A model generated the notes under the pieces. It saw only the letters and a program-made list of their open reading frames with translations, was not told the DNA's origin and did no database searches. Below are positions 45,501-59,500 of a stretch of DNA of 64,000 nt, piece by piece. The DNA is taken from assembly GCA_016584305.1 (NCBI GenBank), contig JACEEZ010000329.1, positions 383,501 to 447,500 on the forward strand. Reading direction: 5' to 3'. This DNA is from Chionoecetes opilio. Its lineage: Eukaryota; Arthropoda; Malacostraca; Decapoda; Majidae. How positions within the stretch are numbered: the stretch's first letter is position 1; each line of letters begins with the position of its first letter. A program made the position numbers and the translations under genes.

Positions 45501-48500
45501 TGACTAGTTTATAAAGATATTTGGTCATTTCTCACATGTAGAAGAGTGTAATGCATTTAGTATAGGTAAGCAAATGAACATGGATACATTCTTCTTTTTG
45601 TTTAACGTCAGATTTTCCCATTATATCTTATGAGGTTAGACGGCCTAAGATACCCTTCCAACTATCTATCTATTGCCTCAACTTCTTCAATGCCTAATGC
45701 TGCCAGGTACATATATTCATCAATGCTTTCAGAGTGAGGCAGCTTATGTAGCCAGGCGAGCCGAGCAGATCCGGCGCGGCCTCATCCATTACACCCAGAA
45801 GAAGGAGGAGAAGCACACCTTTTATGACCTGTGGGCCAACACCGACCGCCTCCGGGGAATCCACAACCACATGCCAGCACCCAAGTTACGGCTGCCAGGT
45901 GAGTGCTGACCTTGTCTTCATATGTGCTGACTGCTGAGGTAATCTTGTCTTCATGAGTGCTGACTGCTGAGGTAATCTTGTCTTCATATGTGCTGACTGC
46001 TGAGGTAATCTTGTCTTCATGAGTGCTGACTGCTGAGGTAATCTTGTCTTCATGGGTGCTGACTGCTGAGGTAATATTGTCTTCATGGGTGCTGACTGCT
46101 GAGGTAATATTGTCTTCATGGGTGCTGCCTGCTGAGGTAATCTTGTCTTCATGGGTGCTGACTGCTGAGGTAATATTGTCTTCATGGGTGCTGACTGCTG
46201 AGGTAATATTGTCTTCATGGGTGCTGCCTGCTGAGGTAATCTTGTCTTCATGAGTGCTGACTGCTGAGGTAATCTTGTCTTCATGGGTGCTGACTGCTGA
46301 GGTAATCTTGTCTTAATGAGTGCTGACTGCTGAGGTAATATTGTCTTCATGGGTGCTGACTGCTGAGGTAATCTTGTCTTCATGAGTGCTGACTGCTGAG
46401 GTAATCTTGTCTTCATGAGTGCTGACTGCTGAGGTTATCTTGTCTTCATGAGTGCTGACTGCTGAGGTAATCTTGTCTTCATGAGTGCTGACTGCTGAGG
46501 TAATCTTGTCTTCATGAGTGCTGACTGCTGAGGTAATCTTGTCTTCATGAGTGCTGCCTGCTGAGGTAATCTTGTCTTCATGAGTGCTGACTGCTGAGGT
46601 AATCTTGTCTTCATGGGTGCTGACTGCTGAGGTAATCTTGTCTTCATGAGTGCTGACTGCTGAGGTATATTGTCTTCATGGGTGCTGACTGCTGAGGTAA
46701 TCTTGTCTTCATGAGTGCTGACTGCTGAGGTAATCTTGTCTTCATGAGTGCTGACTGCTGAGGTAATCTTGTCTTCATGAGTGCTGACTGCTGAGGTAAT
46801 CTTGTCTTCATGAGTGCTGACTGCTGAGGTAATCTTGTCTTCATGAGTGCTGACTGCTGAGGTAATCTTGTCTTCATGAGTGCTGACTGCTGAGGTAATC
46901 TTGTCTTCATGAGTGCTGACTGCTGAGGTAATCTTGTCTTCATGAGTCCTGACTGCTGAGGTAATCTTGTCTTCATGGGTGCTGACTGCTGAGGTAATCT
47001 TGTCTTCATGAGTGCTGACTGCTGAGGTAATCTTGTCTTCATGGGTGCTGACTGCTGAGGTAATCTTGTCTTCATGGGTGCTGACTGCTGAGGTAATCTT
47101 GTCTTCATGGGTGCTGACTGCTGAGGTAATCTTGTCTTCATGAGTGCTGACTGCTGAGGTAATCTTGTCTTCATGAGTGCTGACTGCTGAGATAATCTTG
47201 TCTTCATGAGTGCTGACTGCTGAGATAATCTTGTCTTCATGAGTGCTGACTGCTGAGGTAATCTTGTCTTCATGAGTGCTGACTGCTGAGGTAATCTTGT
47301 CTTCATGAGTGCTGACTGCTGAGGTAATCTTGTCTTCATGAGTGCTGACTGCTGAGGTAATCTTGTCTTCATGAGTACTTAGGTAACCTTATCTACTTAC
47401 TGCCTGAGTTGGTGCATTGAATAGATTTGTTGTTTTATGGATGATAATTATGTGTGTAGTGGATGGAACAGAACTCTTAATGATAAAGAATTTGGAATAG
47501 ATGGAAGAGGTCTGGAACATTATCAGCTCTCTTGCAATGACCAGACAAAACATGTGAGAGTGTTCTATAAGTTCTTTTCTCTTCGTTCTTTTAGTAATTT
47601 ACCTTTTTCTCATAAGTAATTGCTCACAAACTCATCTTGGTAGCTATGGTGAGGAAAGGCACACTTCAGAAACACACTTCACTGTTGACGCTAGAGAGTT
47701 AAGATGTGGGTTTCGTGAGGATTGGATAGATACGCCAGGGTATTTGAGGTATTGTGTTAACAAGAGATAGACTGTACACTAAATGCAAAAGAGGTGTAAT
47801 GCATTGTGGACAGTGTTAAAATGGATGTTAAAATGGATATGGGGTGAATGTGTGAATAGGAGTAGAGTTGAGGAAACTTTGGGTTGTGTGTTACAGTGAA
47901 TAGGTTTTAACAGGCAGGTTGCATTGGTTTATATGGAGAGGATGGATGATAGTGCCTGAGTGAAGTGAGTTAACCCCTTGAGACCCAGAACGTAATTTCC
48001 ATTGTAATTTGGCCACCATTAGACAATTTTAGTGAATACAAGCAATATGTTATAGATATGACCTGTTTAGTATCCTTGTCTACTAACTAATTTGGTATAT
48101 TCAGTTACTTTTCGTACTTTTATGGATAACAACATACAATTTTTTATAGCAAAGGAAAGATATGGAGAAGGGGTTAAATAGGTATGAATAGCATGACTTA
48201 AGAGATATTATAACTGACCTGGTGTCCCGTGTCTGCCCTGTCAGGTCACGCCATGTCCTACAACCCTCCACCCGAGTATCTCCCCATCCACAAGAAGCCG
48301 TATGAGAGTCTACGCCTGGTGCCCGGCTATCACTTCTACATCAAGGCAAGTATTATCTACATAAGTTTTATCTACACAGGTTGCGAAAAACGTACAAAAC
48401 TTGCCATATAAGGTCAAAGAAGGAAGACTGTGATACAAATGTCTAGAATGAAATGTCTAAATTATGAAGTACTTGCAGGTGTTTTGTCCATAGTTGGCAG

Positions 48501-50440
48501 AAAACTTACAAAACTTGCCGTATTGTTTTGTCCTTAGTCGGGGAAAACTTTAAAACTTACCATATAAGTCAAAGAAGGAAGACTGATGCAATAGTCTATA
48601 ATGATGATAAATTAAGGAGTATTCAACCACTGACCTACTGTTTGGTCCATAGTTGGCGGAAAACTTACAAAACTTACCATATACGATCAAAGAAGGAAGG
48701 CTATAATGCAATTGTGTAGATTAATGATTGAATTACTTATCCACTAACCCTAAATACTGAACATGCCTATGCTGTTAAGGTTATTGTATACACCTGTACC
48801 TCATTCAACGCATAAGTTATGTTCCTTAGAAATAAATGTTAAACAAAAAATGCGTTAAAACGAATCACATGTTCCCTTTGATTTCGTAAACTTTACTAAC
48901 AAAATATTGTGCTTAACTTCAAAATGTTTGTGTTTAGCAAATGTTGTTTTTCGTAAAGTGAGTTTGCCAAAATTATGTAGAGGTGTAGTGAGCTTACATT
49001 TTCTGTGAAACCCAAAAGTATTATTTAAGTATTTTGGTAGATGTGACAGCCAGTAGTAGTATGAGTAATGTAAAAGAAAAATAATGATAATGCATAAATA
49101 AATAGTAAGTAGTATAAGTAGTCAGTAGTCTGTGGTATAACATTCCCCACACCGAAGTAGATGGGTGACTAATACTGCATTGTTTTTCCAGGAGCGGTTT
49201 GAGCGGTGCCTGGATCTGTACATAGCGCCTCGGAAGCGAGTGATGCGAATCAAGGCAGATTCCAAGGTGAGGCGAAGGAACTTTTCTTCTTCTTTCTGTT
49301 TAACGTCAAATTTTCCCATAATATCATACGAGATTAGACGGCCGATGATACGTTTCTAACTATCTATCCATTGCCTCAACTTCTTAATGCCCAATGCTGC
49401 CTCTTCCACACACTGCCTCCATGTCTTCCTTGGCCTGCCCGGTGGATGGCGACCTGGCACTTCCACTCCAACAGCTCTCCCCAATGTCTCAACACCTTAA
49501 TTCTCTCCTCTTCACGTGCCCAAACCACCTCAATCGCTTTACTCTCAGCACTGTACTCTGCTCCTTCAATCCACATTTTCTTGCCACTTCTAGGCATAGG
49601 GACACTCCAGGCATTCCTTGTGATCCCCAAAACATAAATAATAATACTAGTAATTTTATTTTCACCCGAAGGCATACGGTAAAAGAAAGAAAAAAAGGAC
49701 ATAATATACGTATATGAGTAAATGACCTTAACCCCTTCACACCCAGATCTTTCCTTTGCTATAAAAAAAATCATATGTTGTTAGCCATAAACTTACGAAA
49801 AGTAACTGAATATACCAAATTAGTTAGTCGACAAGGATACTAAACAGGTCATAGCTATAAATTATTGCTTACAGTCACTAAAATCGTCTAATGGTAGCCA
49901 AATAATAATGGAATTTACGTTCTGGGTCTCAAGGGGTTAAGTACAAGAAGTATTCTAAGTATAGAATATATAAATGTAAAGGAATGATTGTGAGAAAGTT
50001 AAGGCTTAGGCAGTAAAGGATATTTGGATGGGAGGCCTTTTTTTTATAGAATTTATGGTACTGAAGGCTGAGTAGGGTGTGTGAGATGAGCAAGAAAAGT
50101 CTGGCAAAAGTTATCATGCGAGTGAAGAAATAACTAACGTTGGTTGAATCACTAATTAGCAGTGATTAAGAGGCAGTTTGTGGCAATGAAACCTGATGCA
50201 ATGTAAAAATGATTTACTCTGTCAATTAGGACAAATGTGAATTATTAAAATTATTCTATTTGTAAGTAGTACATGACATTTCAGTTTTTCTCATTTGTCG
50301 AAATTGCTGTTACTAATTGCTTCCTTGCTCTTCTCTTCTTCCTCCTTCCTCTGCTTCTCCTCTCTTCTTCTCAGTTGAATCGTTGCTCATTCGTGATGTC
50401 ATTCTCTCTCTCTTCTCCTCTTCTTCATCCTTCTCTCTCT

Positions 50441-50473
<33 letters not shown>

Positions 50474-50482
50474 ATCTCTTCT

Positions 50483-50520
<38 letters not shown>

Positions 50521-53500
50521 ATTACTAGGGAATTTGGTAGACGGTATTAATTGCATGAGGTTTTGGTGTCTCTCTAACTCTCTCATTACTAGTGAATTTG
50601 ATAAAGACTATAATAATTCCATGAGCGTGGTTTTGGTGGTATAGAACCTGACGCTGCTTTTCCCTCCTGCAGGACTTGATACCGGTGTTGCCCAAGCCCC
50701 AGGACCTGCGGCCGTTCCCCACCATGCTGGGCCACATCTTCAAGGGCCACCGCTCCATCATCAGGTCCATCTCAGTGCACCCCCAGGGCAAATACCTCGC
50801 CTCAGGATCTGACGACCACACCGTCAAGAGTGAGTTCAGGGTTTTATGTTGCATTTTTTATTCATACACCTTGTAATGAACATAAATACATCAGAAGCCG
50901 TAAAACCATTGGGTTAACCTTACGGTGGAATCGGTAACGCGCTGGTCTGCGAGTGCAATGCTGATGTGGCGGCGGTTCGACTCCCCTCGAGGCAAGGAAA
51001 AAGGAAATGATTTATTTCCGAATTGTGAATTACCAGCCCGAGTCCAATGTGCTGCGGAGAAGGAACAGATGTCATGTTTCCCATCGCACACGTGAAGGCG
51101 GATGTAAGAGGCCACTGGTAGGGTGAGCAGTTCTGCATCAGTGTAAAAAGGAGAGACCCATGTGTGTCGGGAAAGAGACTAATGTTGTGTTCCCTCCCGC
51201 ATGCAGGAAAGAGTAAAAGAGAAGAGAGAAGTTAAGAAGAAGATAGAGTAAGAAGCAAAAGACCCCCCCCCCCATGATAACCTGCTTGAAATGTAGCTTT
51301 TTCTTTCTGTTTAACGTCAGATTTTCCCATTATATTTTATTAGGTTAGGCGGCCGATGATACGCTTCCAACATCTCTATCTTCCAACTTCCAGCTACTCA
51401 GGGTTTTACAGCAGCCATTTTTTATTCATACACTTGCTTGAAATGTATTGAGGTTGTAAGAATATGATGATTCTTGTCAATATCAGTTTTCGCTTAGATA
51501 AGGATGATAGAATTGTGTTTCTCAGTTTTTGTAATCGTCTTTTTCTTTCTGTTTGACGTCAGATTTTCCCATGATATTTTATGAGGTTAGACGGCCTATG
51601 ATACGCCTCCAACTATCTCTATCCATTGCCTCTACTTCTTCAATGCCCAATGTATCACGGGTGTATGGAAACGATGGTTCTTGTCTATATCAGTTTTTGC
51701 TTAGATTAGGATGATAAGATTGCCTTTCTCAGTTTTTGTATTAATCTTCATCATCATTGATTCTTAATTCCTCCTGAAAACCTTAGCAAGGAATGGCTAG
51801 TAGTAGAAATGCCTCCTGGATACACACTCCTTACACACCCATTTATATTCATGCCACATCATATTTATTACAGGAACTACTACGTTTAAGTCTTGTGGCC
51901 TCTTGTAGCTTCCTTTTTTCTTATGTTCTTATCACTCGGATCCTTTCTCCTGTGATAAAGGTTTCCTCCTCTTAGTTGTACCTGCCATTTCATTTCAAAA
52001 TACTTACTAAACAAATAATTCTGCATTAATTCTCATGCCATTACCATTGTAGGGTATTTTTCTTGATCTATTCACCAATTTCACTACTCACCTATCAGAC
52101 TATACCTACTATTGTTCTTTCTTTTTTATAACTCACTCATCATCATCTTTCTGTTTAACGTCAGGTTTTCCCATAATATCTTATGAGGTTAGACGACCGA
52201 TGATACTCTTATCTATTCTATCTGTTGCCTCAACCTCTTCAATGCCCAATACTGCCAGATCCTCTTCAACACTGCCTCCATGTCTTCCTTGGCCTGCCCG
52301 GTGGACGGCGACCTAGCACTTCCACTCTTGACAGCTCTCTTCAATGCCTCACCACCTTCTCTCCTCTTCACGTGCCTAAATCACCTCAATCGCCTTACTC
52401 TCAGCAATGTACTCAGCTCCTTCAATCCACATCTTGCTACCTCTTCACTGGACACTTCATCTTTCCATGTGATCCCAGTCATATACCTCAACATTCTATG
52501 ATCACAACCAACCAACACATCCTCCAACTCTTCGTCAAAGCCCATGTCTCAGAACCATACAGCAAAACTGATCTTATACATGCTTCAAATACTCTTCCTC
52601 TGTTTTTCAGTGGAATACTCTTGTTTATCAGCAGTCCCGCTATCTCTCTCCACTTCATCCAAGTAGTCTCAGAACCATTCACCTATACCAGTGTCTACTA
52701 TTACTTACCTTTTGTATTACTTACTGCAACTGTAATTTTACTGCTTTCTGTCCATTTCCACAGTCAATCTCTATCTATTGCCTCAACCTCTTCAATGCCC
52801 AATGCTACCAGATCCTCTTCTTTGTATTACTCACTGCACTTACTTCCTTAGCCATACACCAATCTCACAATTCACCTATACCAGTGCCTACTATTGCTTA
52901 CCTTTTATACTTACTTTAACATTAATTTCATAAGAACATGAGAAAATAAGGAAGCTACAAGAGGCCGCGAGACCTACACGTGGTAGTTCCTGTTACTTAA
53001 CACTACCTGCATCCACCTTTCATCCCCATCCATGAATTTATCTAGCCTCTCTTTAAAGCTCTATAATGACTGCACTAAGTACCTGTCTACTGAGTCCATT
53101 CCAATCATTTACCACCCTATTTGTGAACCAGTTTTTCCCTATTTCTTTTTTAAATCTACGCATTTCCAGCTTGAATCCGTTACTTCTTGTTCTACCCTGG
53201 TTAATATGTTAATATAATTTCCCCGTGCTTTCAGTCTGGGAGATCAGCACCGGCCGTTGTCTGCGTAGCTTTGACGTGGAGGCGGCCGTCAAGTGGGTGG
53301 CCTGGAACCCCTCGACCAAGCTGTTCCTCCTGGCCGTAGTGATTGAGAACAAGGTGGTCTTCCTGAACCCCGAGACCTACCTCATGGACAAGCTGGTGGT
53401 GCAGCAGACCAACGCTGTGTTCAGGGAGGAACCAGACCAGGGCGACTATATCCGTGAGTGTCTTTTTTGATTGATCCATTTTTTAGTCTCTGTCTGATAT

Positions 53501-56500
53501 ATATATATATATATATATTTTTTTATTTTTTTTTTTTTTTTTTTCCCCCTCATTCCTGTTTCTTTTTCTTTGGTTTCTTTTGGTATTAAATTATGAAAGG
53601 ATTTAATCATTTTACTGTCCTCCTTCTATTGTAATATTTTCTTTGTTTCTTTGGTATTAAGTTATGAAAGGATTTAATGATTTTACCGTTTTCCTTGTTC
53701 TGCTTTGTTGATTTTCATGTTAATTTGATTACTGTTCTTGTTCTATTTTGTTGAATTTCATATAACGTTGCAGAGCCTGAGCGCGTGAAGACGGCGGTGA
53801 CGTGGAGGAAGCCCACACCCGACGAGTGGGCCAAGGGCTACAGGATTGTGTTGGACCACTTCAGAATGGTCAAACAGGTACTGGTGGGGGTCCTCAGGCC
53901 ACTGATAATGTTTGCTTAGGAGTAATGGAGGATAGGAGGATAATGTTTGCTTAGGAGTAATGGAGGATAGGAGGATAATGTTTGCTTAGGAGTAATGGAG
54001 GATAGGAGGATAATGTTTGCTTAGGAGTAATGGAGGATAGGAGGATAATGTTTGCTTGGGAGTAATGGAGGATAATGTTTGCTTAGGAGTAATGGAGGAT
54101 AATGTTTGCTTGGGAGTAATGGAGGATAGGAGGATAATGTTTGCTTAGGAGTAATGGAGGATAGGAGGATAATGTTTGCTTAGGAGTAATGGAGGATAGG
54201 AGGATAATGTTTGCTTAGGAGTAATGGAGGATAGGAGGATAATGTTTGCTTAGGAGTAATGGAGGATAGGAGGATAATGTTTGCTTAGGAGTAATGGAGG
54301 ATAGGAGGATAATGTTTGCTTAGGAGTAATGGAGGATAGGAGGATAATGTTTGCTTAGGAGTATTGGAGCATAGGAGGATAATGTTTGCTTAGGAGTAAT
54401 GGAGGATAGGAGGATAATGTTTGCTTAGGAGTAATGGAGGATAGGAGGATAATGTTTGCTTGGGAGTAATGGAGGATAATGTTTGCTTAGGAGTAATGGA
54501 GGATAATGTTTGCTTGGGAGTAATGGAGGATAATGTTTGCTTGGAAGTAATGGAGGATAGGAGGATAATGTTTGCTTGGGAGTAATGGAGGATAATGTTT
54601 GCTTGGGAGTAATGGAGGCTAGGAGGAATGAGAATCTTCACTTTAGGATGGTTAAACAGGTGCTGAAAAGATTTACTAGTCTATTTTTTAATGAGGCAAA
54701 AATTCCATTCTATCTTAAGGTCTCATGCTTTAAATTATGCCTCTATTTACCTGATAATATGGTTAACTCTGATAAAATACAGCTGAAATTTAGAAGAACC
54801 GTACTATTTCCTAATGGCTTCAAATATCAGTGAGTAAGCAGCAAGGGTTCAGGATTTTTCACCTCGTTAAAGAAAACAGTATAGACAAATAATTCTGCCT
54901 TCATTCTCTTGATGTGTCAATACCATTTTAGGGTATTTTACATTATCTATTCACAAATTTCATGACTCACCCATCAGAATATACCAACTATTGCTCACTC
55001 TTTTTTTGTATCACTCAACATCATTTCTCTATAACCCCCTAAAAACCCCTATACCCCTATCTCTAACCCCTCCCTTTTTTATGCTTTGCGATAGTGCCAT
55101 ATGACCTCTAATGTCTGGCACATTTCTCCCTTTTTGGCATTAAATCGATCAATCAATCACTCGTTCTCGTTTAATCAATCTTTCTGTTTAACGTCAGCTT
55201 TTCCCATGATATCATATGAGGTTAGGCGGTTAGGTCCTCATGCCACTGATAATTATAATGTTTGTATAGGCACTCAAGTATTTAAGTTGTGTGGGGAAAA
55301 TAAACCACAATACTAATTTGTCATATTTTAATATAAGTAATTAGTCACCATATACATACATGCTGGAGAAATGGAGTCGAGTGAATAGGTTTGAATGTAA
55401 AAGCTAAGAATTCCTAGATTTGTGTGATGGTAGACAGGCAGGCAAACTTATTTATTTATTCATTTATCTATTTATTTATATTTTCTTAAGCTTGACAGTC
55501 ACTTCTAATGTATAACATGAGTGAACTTGTCTAACTCCAACCAGTGCAACTCCTATGTAAATATGTGACTGTGAAAGGAATTATGGGATGAAAAGTATTT
55601 GAAAGGCAGTGTGTGTTAGGCAGGGAGTCATTAGTGTGTTAGACATTAGAGGGTCATGGAGGGAAGGACGAGGAATTAACACTCTAAACTTTACAGATTG
55701 TCTGGCATAAGCAGGGTGACTACTTTGCCACTCTGATCCCCGAGGGTGACCACCGTTCGGTCATGATGCACCAGTTGAGTCGCTGGCGGTCACAGGTCCC
55801 CTTCAACAAGTGTAAGGGTCGCGTGCAGTCCCTTCACTTCCACCCCAAGTACCCGTTCCTGTATATGGCGGTGAGTTGTTGGCTATTGTCACTTATCATA
55901 ATCATCACCACAGCCTTCAATGTTAAGCAGGGTAGAGGGAAACTATGAAGAAAAGAGGTGGGAAAAAAAGTTTTGAAATTTGCGTATAAGAGAGGAAGTG
56001 AGAAAATAAGAAGGAAAAAATATATTCCAATTATTACAGTTTTGCCCCTCTGGCTTGTGGCTTGTAGATACATCCAAAGTACCGTCAGTCAGCACTGGTA
56101 ACACTCACTCCTCATCAACCCTCACATTGGAGGCATAATCTGTTCACACTGCTTGTAATTTAGTGGCTGTTTTATTGTAATTGAGTTCCTGCCTATCTTT
56201 AAAGAATATAGTGATTGAGCTATTTGCAGGTTCTTCATTAGTTTTAGAGAACATCAAACATTTTTTTCTTGACCACATGATGACTACCTCTCAAGTGTAC
56301 TGTCTTTCTTCTTCTTTCTGTTTAACGTCAGTTTTTCCCATAATATTTTAAGAGGTTAGACAGCCGATGATACACTTCCATCTATCTCTCTCTGTTGCCT
56401 CTACTTCATCAATGCCCAATGCTGCCAGATCCTCTAACACACTGCCTCCATGTATTCCTTGGCCTATGACTAGATACACACACCTCTCTCTCAATCTAAG

Positions 56501-59500
56501 TGTACTGTGCCTATAGCTACACCCATCCCTCAACAGACCCAGACGCACATCCGCGTGTACAACCTTCAGAAGCAGAGGATGCTCAAGAAGGTGCAGTCAA
56601 ACAGCCGCTGGGTGTCCTGCCTCGCCGTGCACCCGGGCGGCGAACACTTCCTGGTCGGGGGATATGACCGCAAACTGAACTGGTAAGGCTGTGCTCCCAT
56701 ATTCTTAATGAATTTGCTTCTTTTAAGTTTTGTTTTTCTCTCATTGGTATTAAGTTGTAAGTACTGTAATATGCTGAGAGATGTATTCATCGAGTCGTAT
56801 TTTACAAGGCCTGAGCTACACTCGTATGGCCCCGTCTCAATAGCTGACATTTAAAATTTGCTTCCTTAGTGCTTAGTGTTGGCCGAAACCATCACCCTGA
56901 GAGGCGAGACACAAACCCTTAAATTCTAATTCTGAGTAATATGCTGAGGTGTGTGTGTTTGGATAACTATTATACATATAACTATGATAACTATTATGCA
57001 TATTACAGTGTCCAGTAAAAATGCTTATATACCTCAGTGTTGTGATGTATCTTCTTCTTCTGTTGTGATGTATGATGAGAAGAGTGGCTATAGTCGGACC
57101 GGCTTAAACTGGCATTCTAGGTGGGGCAGCTCAGGAATGCCACATTAAAAATAATTGAGATTAACTTGTAATATTGGTAAAAGGCATCACAAAAGAGATA
57201 TACATACACGTATTGATACAATTTTTACGTAAATATTATGCAATATATATATTATTGGAGGCCTCGGGCGACTCCACTGACTGCCAGTTAAGCCGGTCCA
57301 ACTATAAGATGTAGGGTAGAACGTGGCTGAGACTTGTCATATGCCTGGCACAAGAGTGGGTCTTCTTGGTTACATGGGTCTGCACACGGGATGCCTATTG
57401 GCAAAGGGATAACACTACAGCAGACTGACGTTTTTTTTGCTAGCCTGTCAAGATGGTTGAAAATTTTCTGTCAACAAATAAGATGGCATATATTTTAGTC
57501 AGGGATGAAGAAAGTGTGGGTATGAATGCGTCAAATGGGCTGTATGAGTCCTTAGATACATCTGTGTTTATGTTGTTCTTCAGCATCTTACTTCCACACT
57601 AATGCCTTTATCTTTCTGTTTCACGTCAGATTTTCCCACAATGTCTTACGAGTTTAGATGGCCGATGATACGCTTCCAACTATCTCTATCCATTGCCTCA
57701 ACTTCTTAAATGCCCAATGTGTGTCACTTGCCACTTCCACACTAATGCCGTATATTAATTCTTTTTTCACATCAGTATACAAATGTAAACTAAATTTATC
57801 TCACTTCATCTATTTGAAATTCTGCAATCTAGGCTTCCCACATTTTTGCAACACATTTCAGCAGTAGCAACAAAATATCATCATGTGTTGGTCCCTGCTG
57901 AGGCTCCCCTATCTTCCAGGTTTGAGATGGAGTGCACCAGGACGCCCCACGCCCTGAGGTTCCACAAGGCTGCCATACGTGGAGTGGCGTTCCACCGCAA
58001 GTACCCGTTGTTTGCCTCAGTGTCCGATGAGGGAAGGATCATCGTGTCTCACGGGATGGTGTACGAGTAAGTGTTGATAAATAAGAACATCAGAAAATAA
58101 GGAAGCTACAAAAGGCTGTGAGACTTACACGTGGTAGTTCCGGTTACTTAACACTACCTACATCCACCTTTCATTCCCATCCATGAAATTGTCTAACCTC
58201 CTTTTAAAACTACTCCCTATAAATGTTGGAATTCGGTGTAGAAGCTATAAGTAACGGGATGCATGTCATTTGTAGAGTATGGGAAGAAGTTAGAATGCCT
58301 CAAGACTGGAGAAAGGCTACTAGAGTCAGTTATTAAAAAGAAAAGTAGATTAAGAATGAGTGTGGTAGTTGTAGAGGTATTGCTTGGAATTCGGTGTAGA
58401 AGCTTTAAGTGACTGGATGCATTGCAAGAAGTTAGAATGCAAGGCTGGATTAAAGGCTACTAGAGTCACTTATTGAAAAGAAAATGAGATAAGAATGAGT
58501 GGTAGTTGTAGAGGTATCAGCTTGATTAGCATACCTGAAAAAGTGTATGGTGAAATAATAATCACAAGGGTGCAAGGAAATATGAATGGCAAGGTTAGTG
58601 AGGAGCAAGGAGGGTTTAGAACACTGGGGAGGGTTGTGTGGGTTAGAATATTAATATGAGGATGATGATCAAAAAGATGCTAGTGAAAGACAAGAGGGTG
58701 TATGCTGTATATATGATTTAGAAAAGGTGTATAACAGTAGAGTGGGAGGCACTGAGATGTATTAAGAGTTATGGAGTGGGTGGAAGGTTACTGGATAGAG
58801 TGAAAGCATTCTATAGAGATGTTATTGCATGTGAAAAAGCAAATGCCGAAGTAGGAATACTTATATTTTCTCTTCAGTATTGACACAAATTCTTCTTTGG
58901 AGTGAACTTGCAAGCTTATGAAGTATGGCAGCATAAGTACCCTTGATGTACTCACTGATTGGTCCACTCAGGGTGTCATCCCTACTAAAGTTAATATCAT
59001 CCTGGTCGCAGCCGGTGATTGGCTGACACACCCTTCCCTAGTGATTAGTAGCTTCCCCTTGTGATGGGCATTGTTTCAAGTCATCCATCCTCCTCATTCT
59101 CCTTTCCAATTCAGTGAGGAGAATCTTCATGCCATCCCAATCTGGCAAGTAGTGTTTCTTCACATATACTTTGAGGGATTAGACAGCCTGCTGTAGCGTA
59201 AATCACTTCTATACTCGCAGATTCTTTTTGCGATTCTATGCAGTTTTACTGTAACATACGGCGGGAATACACAAAGGATATCCCACTGTGTATAACGGGG
59301 AAACATCATGTGAAATCAGAAGAATCTACGAGCATAGGAGTGATTTAAGCCACCACAGGACGTCCCATTCCCTTATAGTACACGCATAGAAACCGACACT
59401 GCTAGATTAGGATGGTGTAGGGATTCTCTCCATACTGGGTTGATAGGGAGAAAGAGCAGGATGGTTGAAGCCAAACAATGCAACAGAGGACGACCAATCC

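Noticed and set aside
45886..47372. Long antisense repeat ORFs (MKTRLPQQSAL)n
   Set aside because: A 33-bp tandem repeat keeps one frame open by arithmetic. It lies in a BOP1 intron and has no promoter or homology.
45905..47380. CRISPR-like direct repeats
   Set aside because: Units abut with no unique spacers, and the context is a eukaryotic intron.
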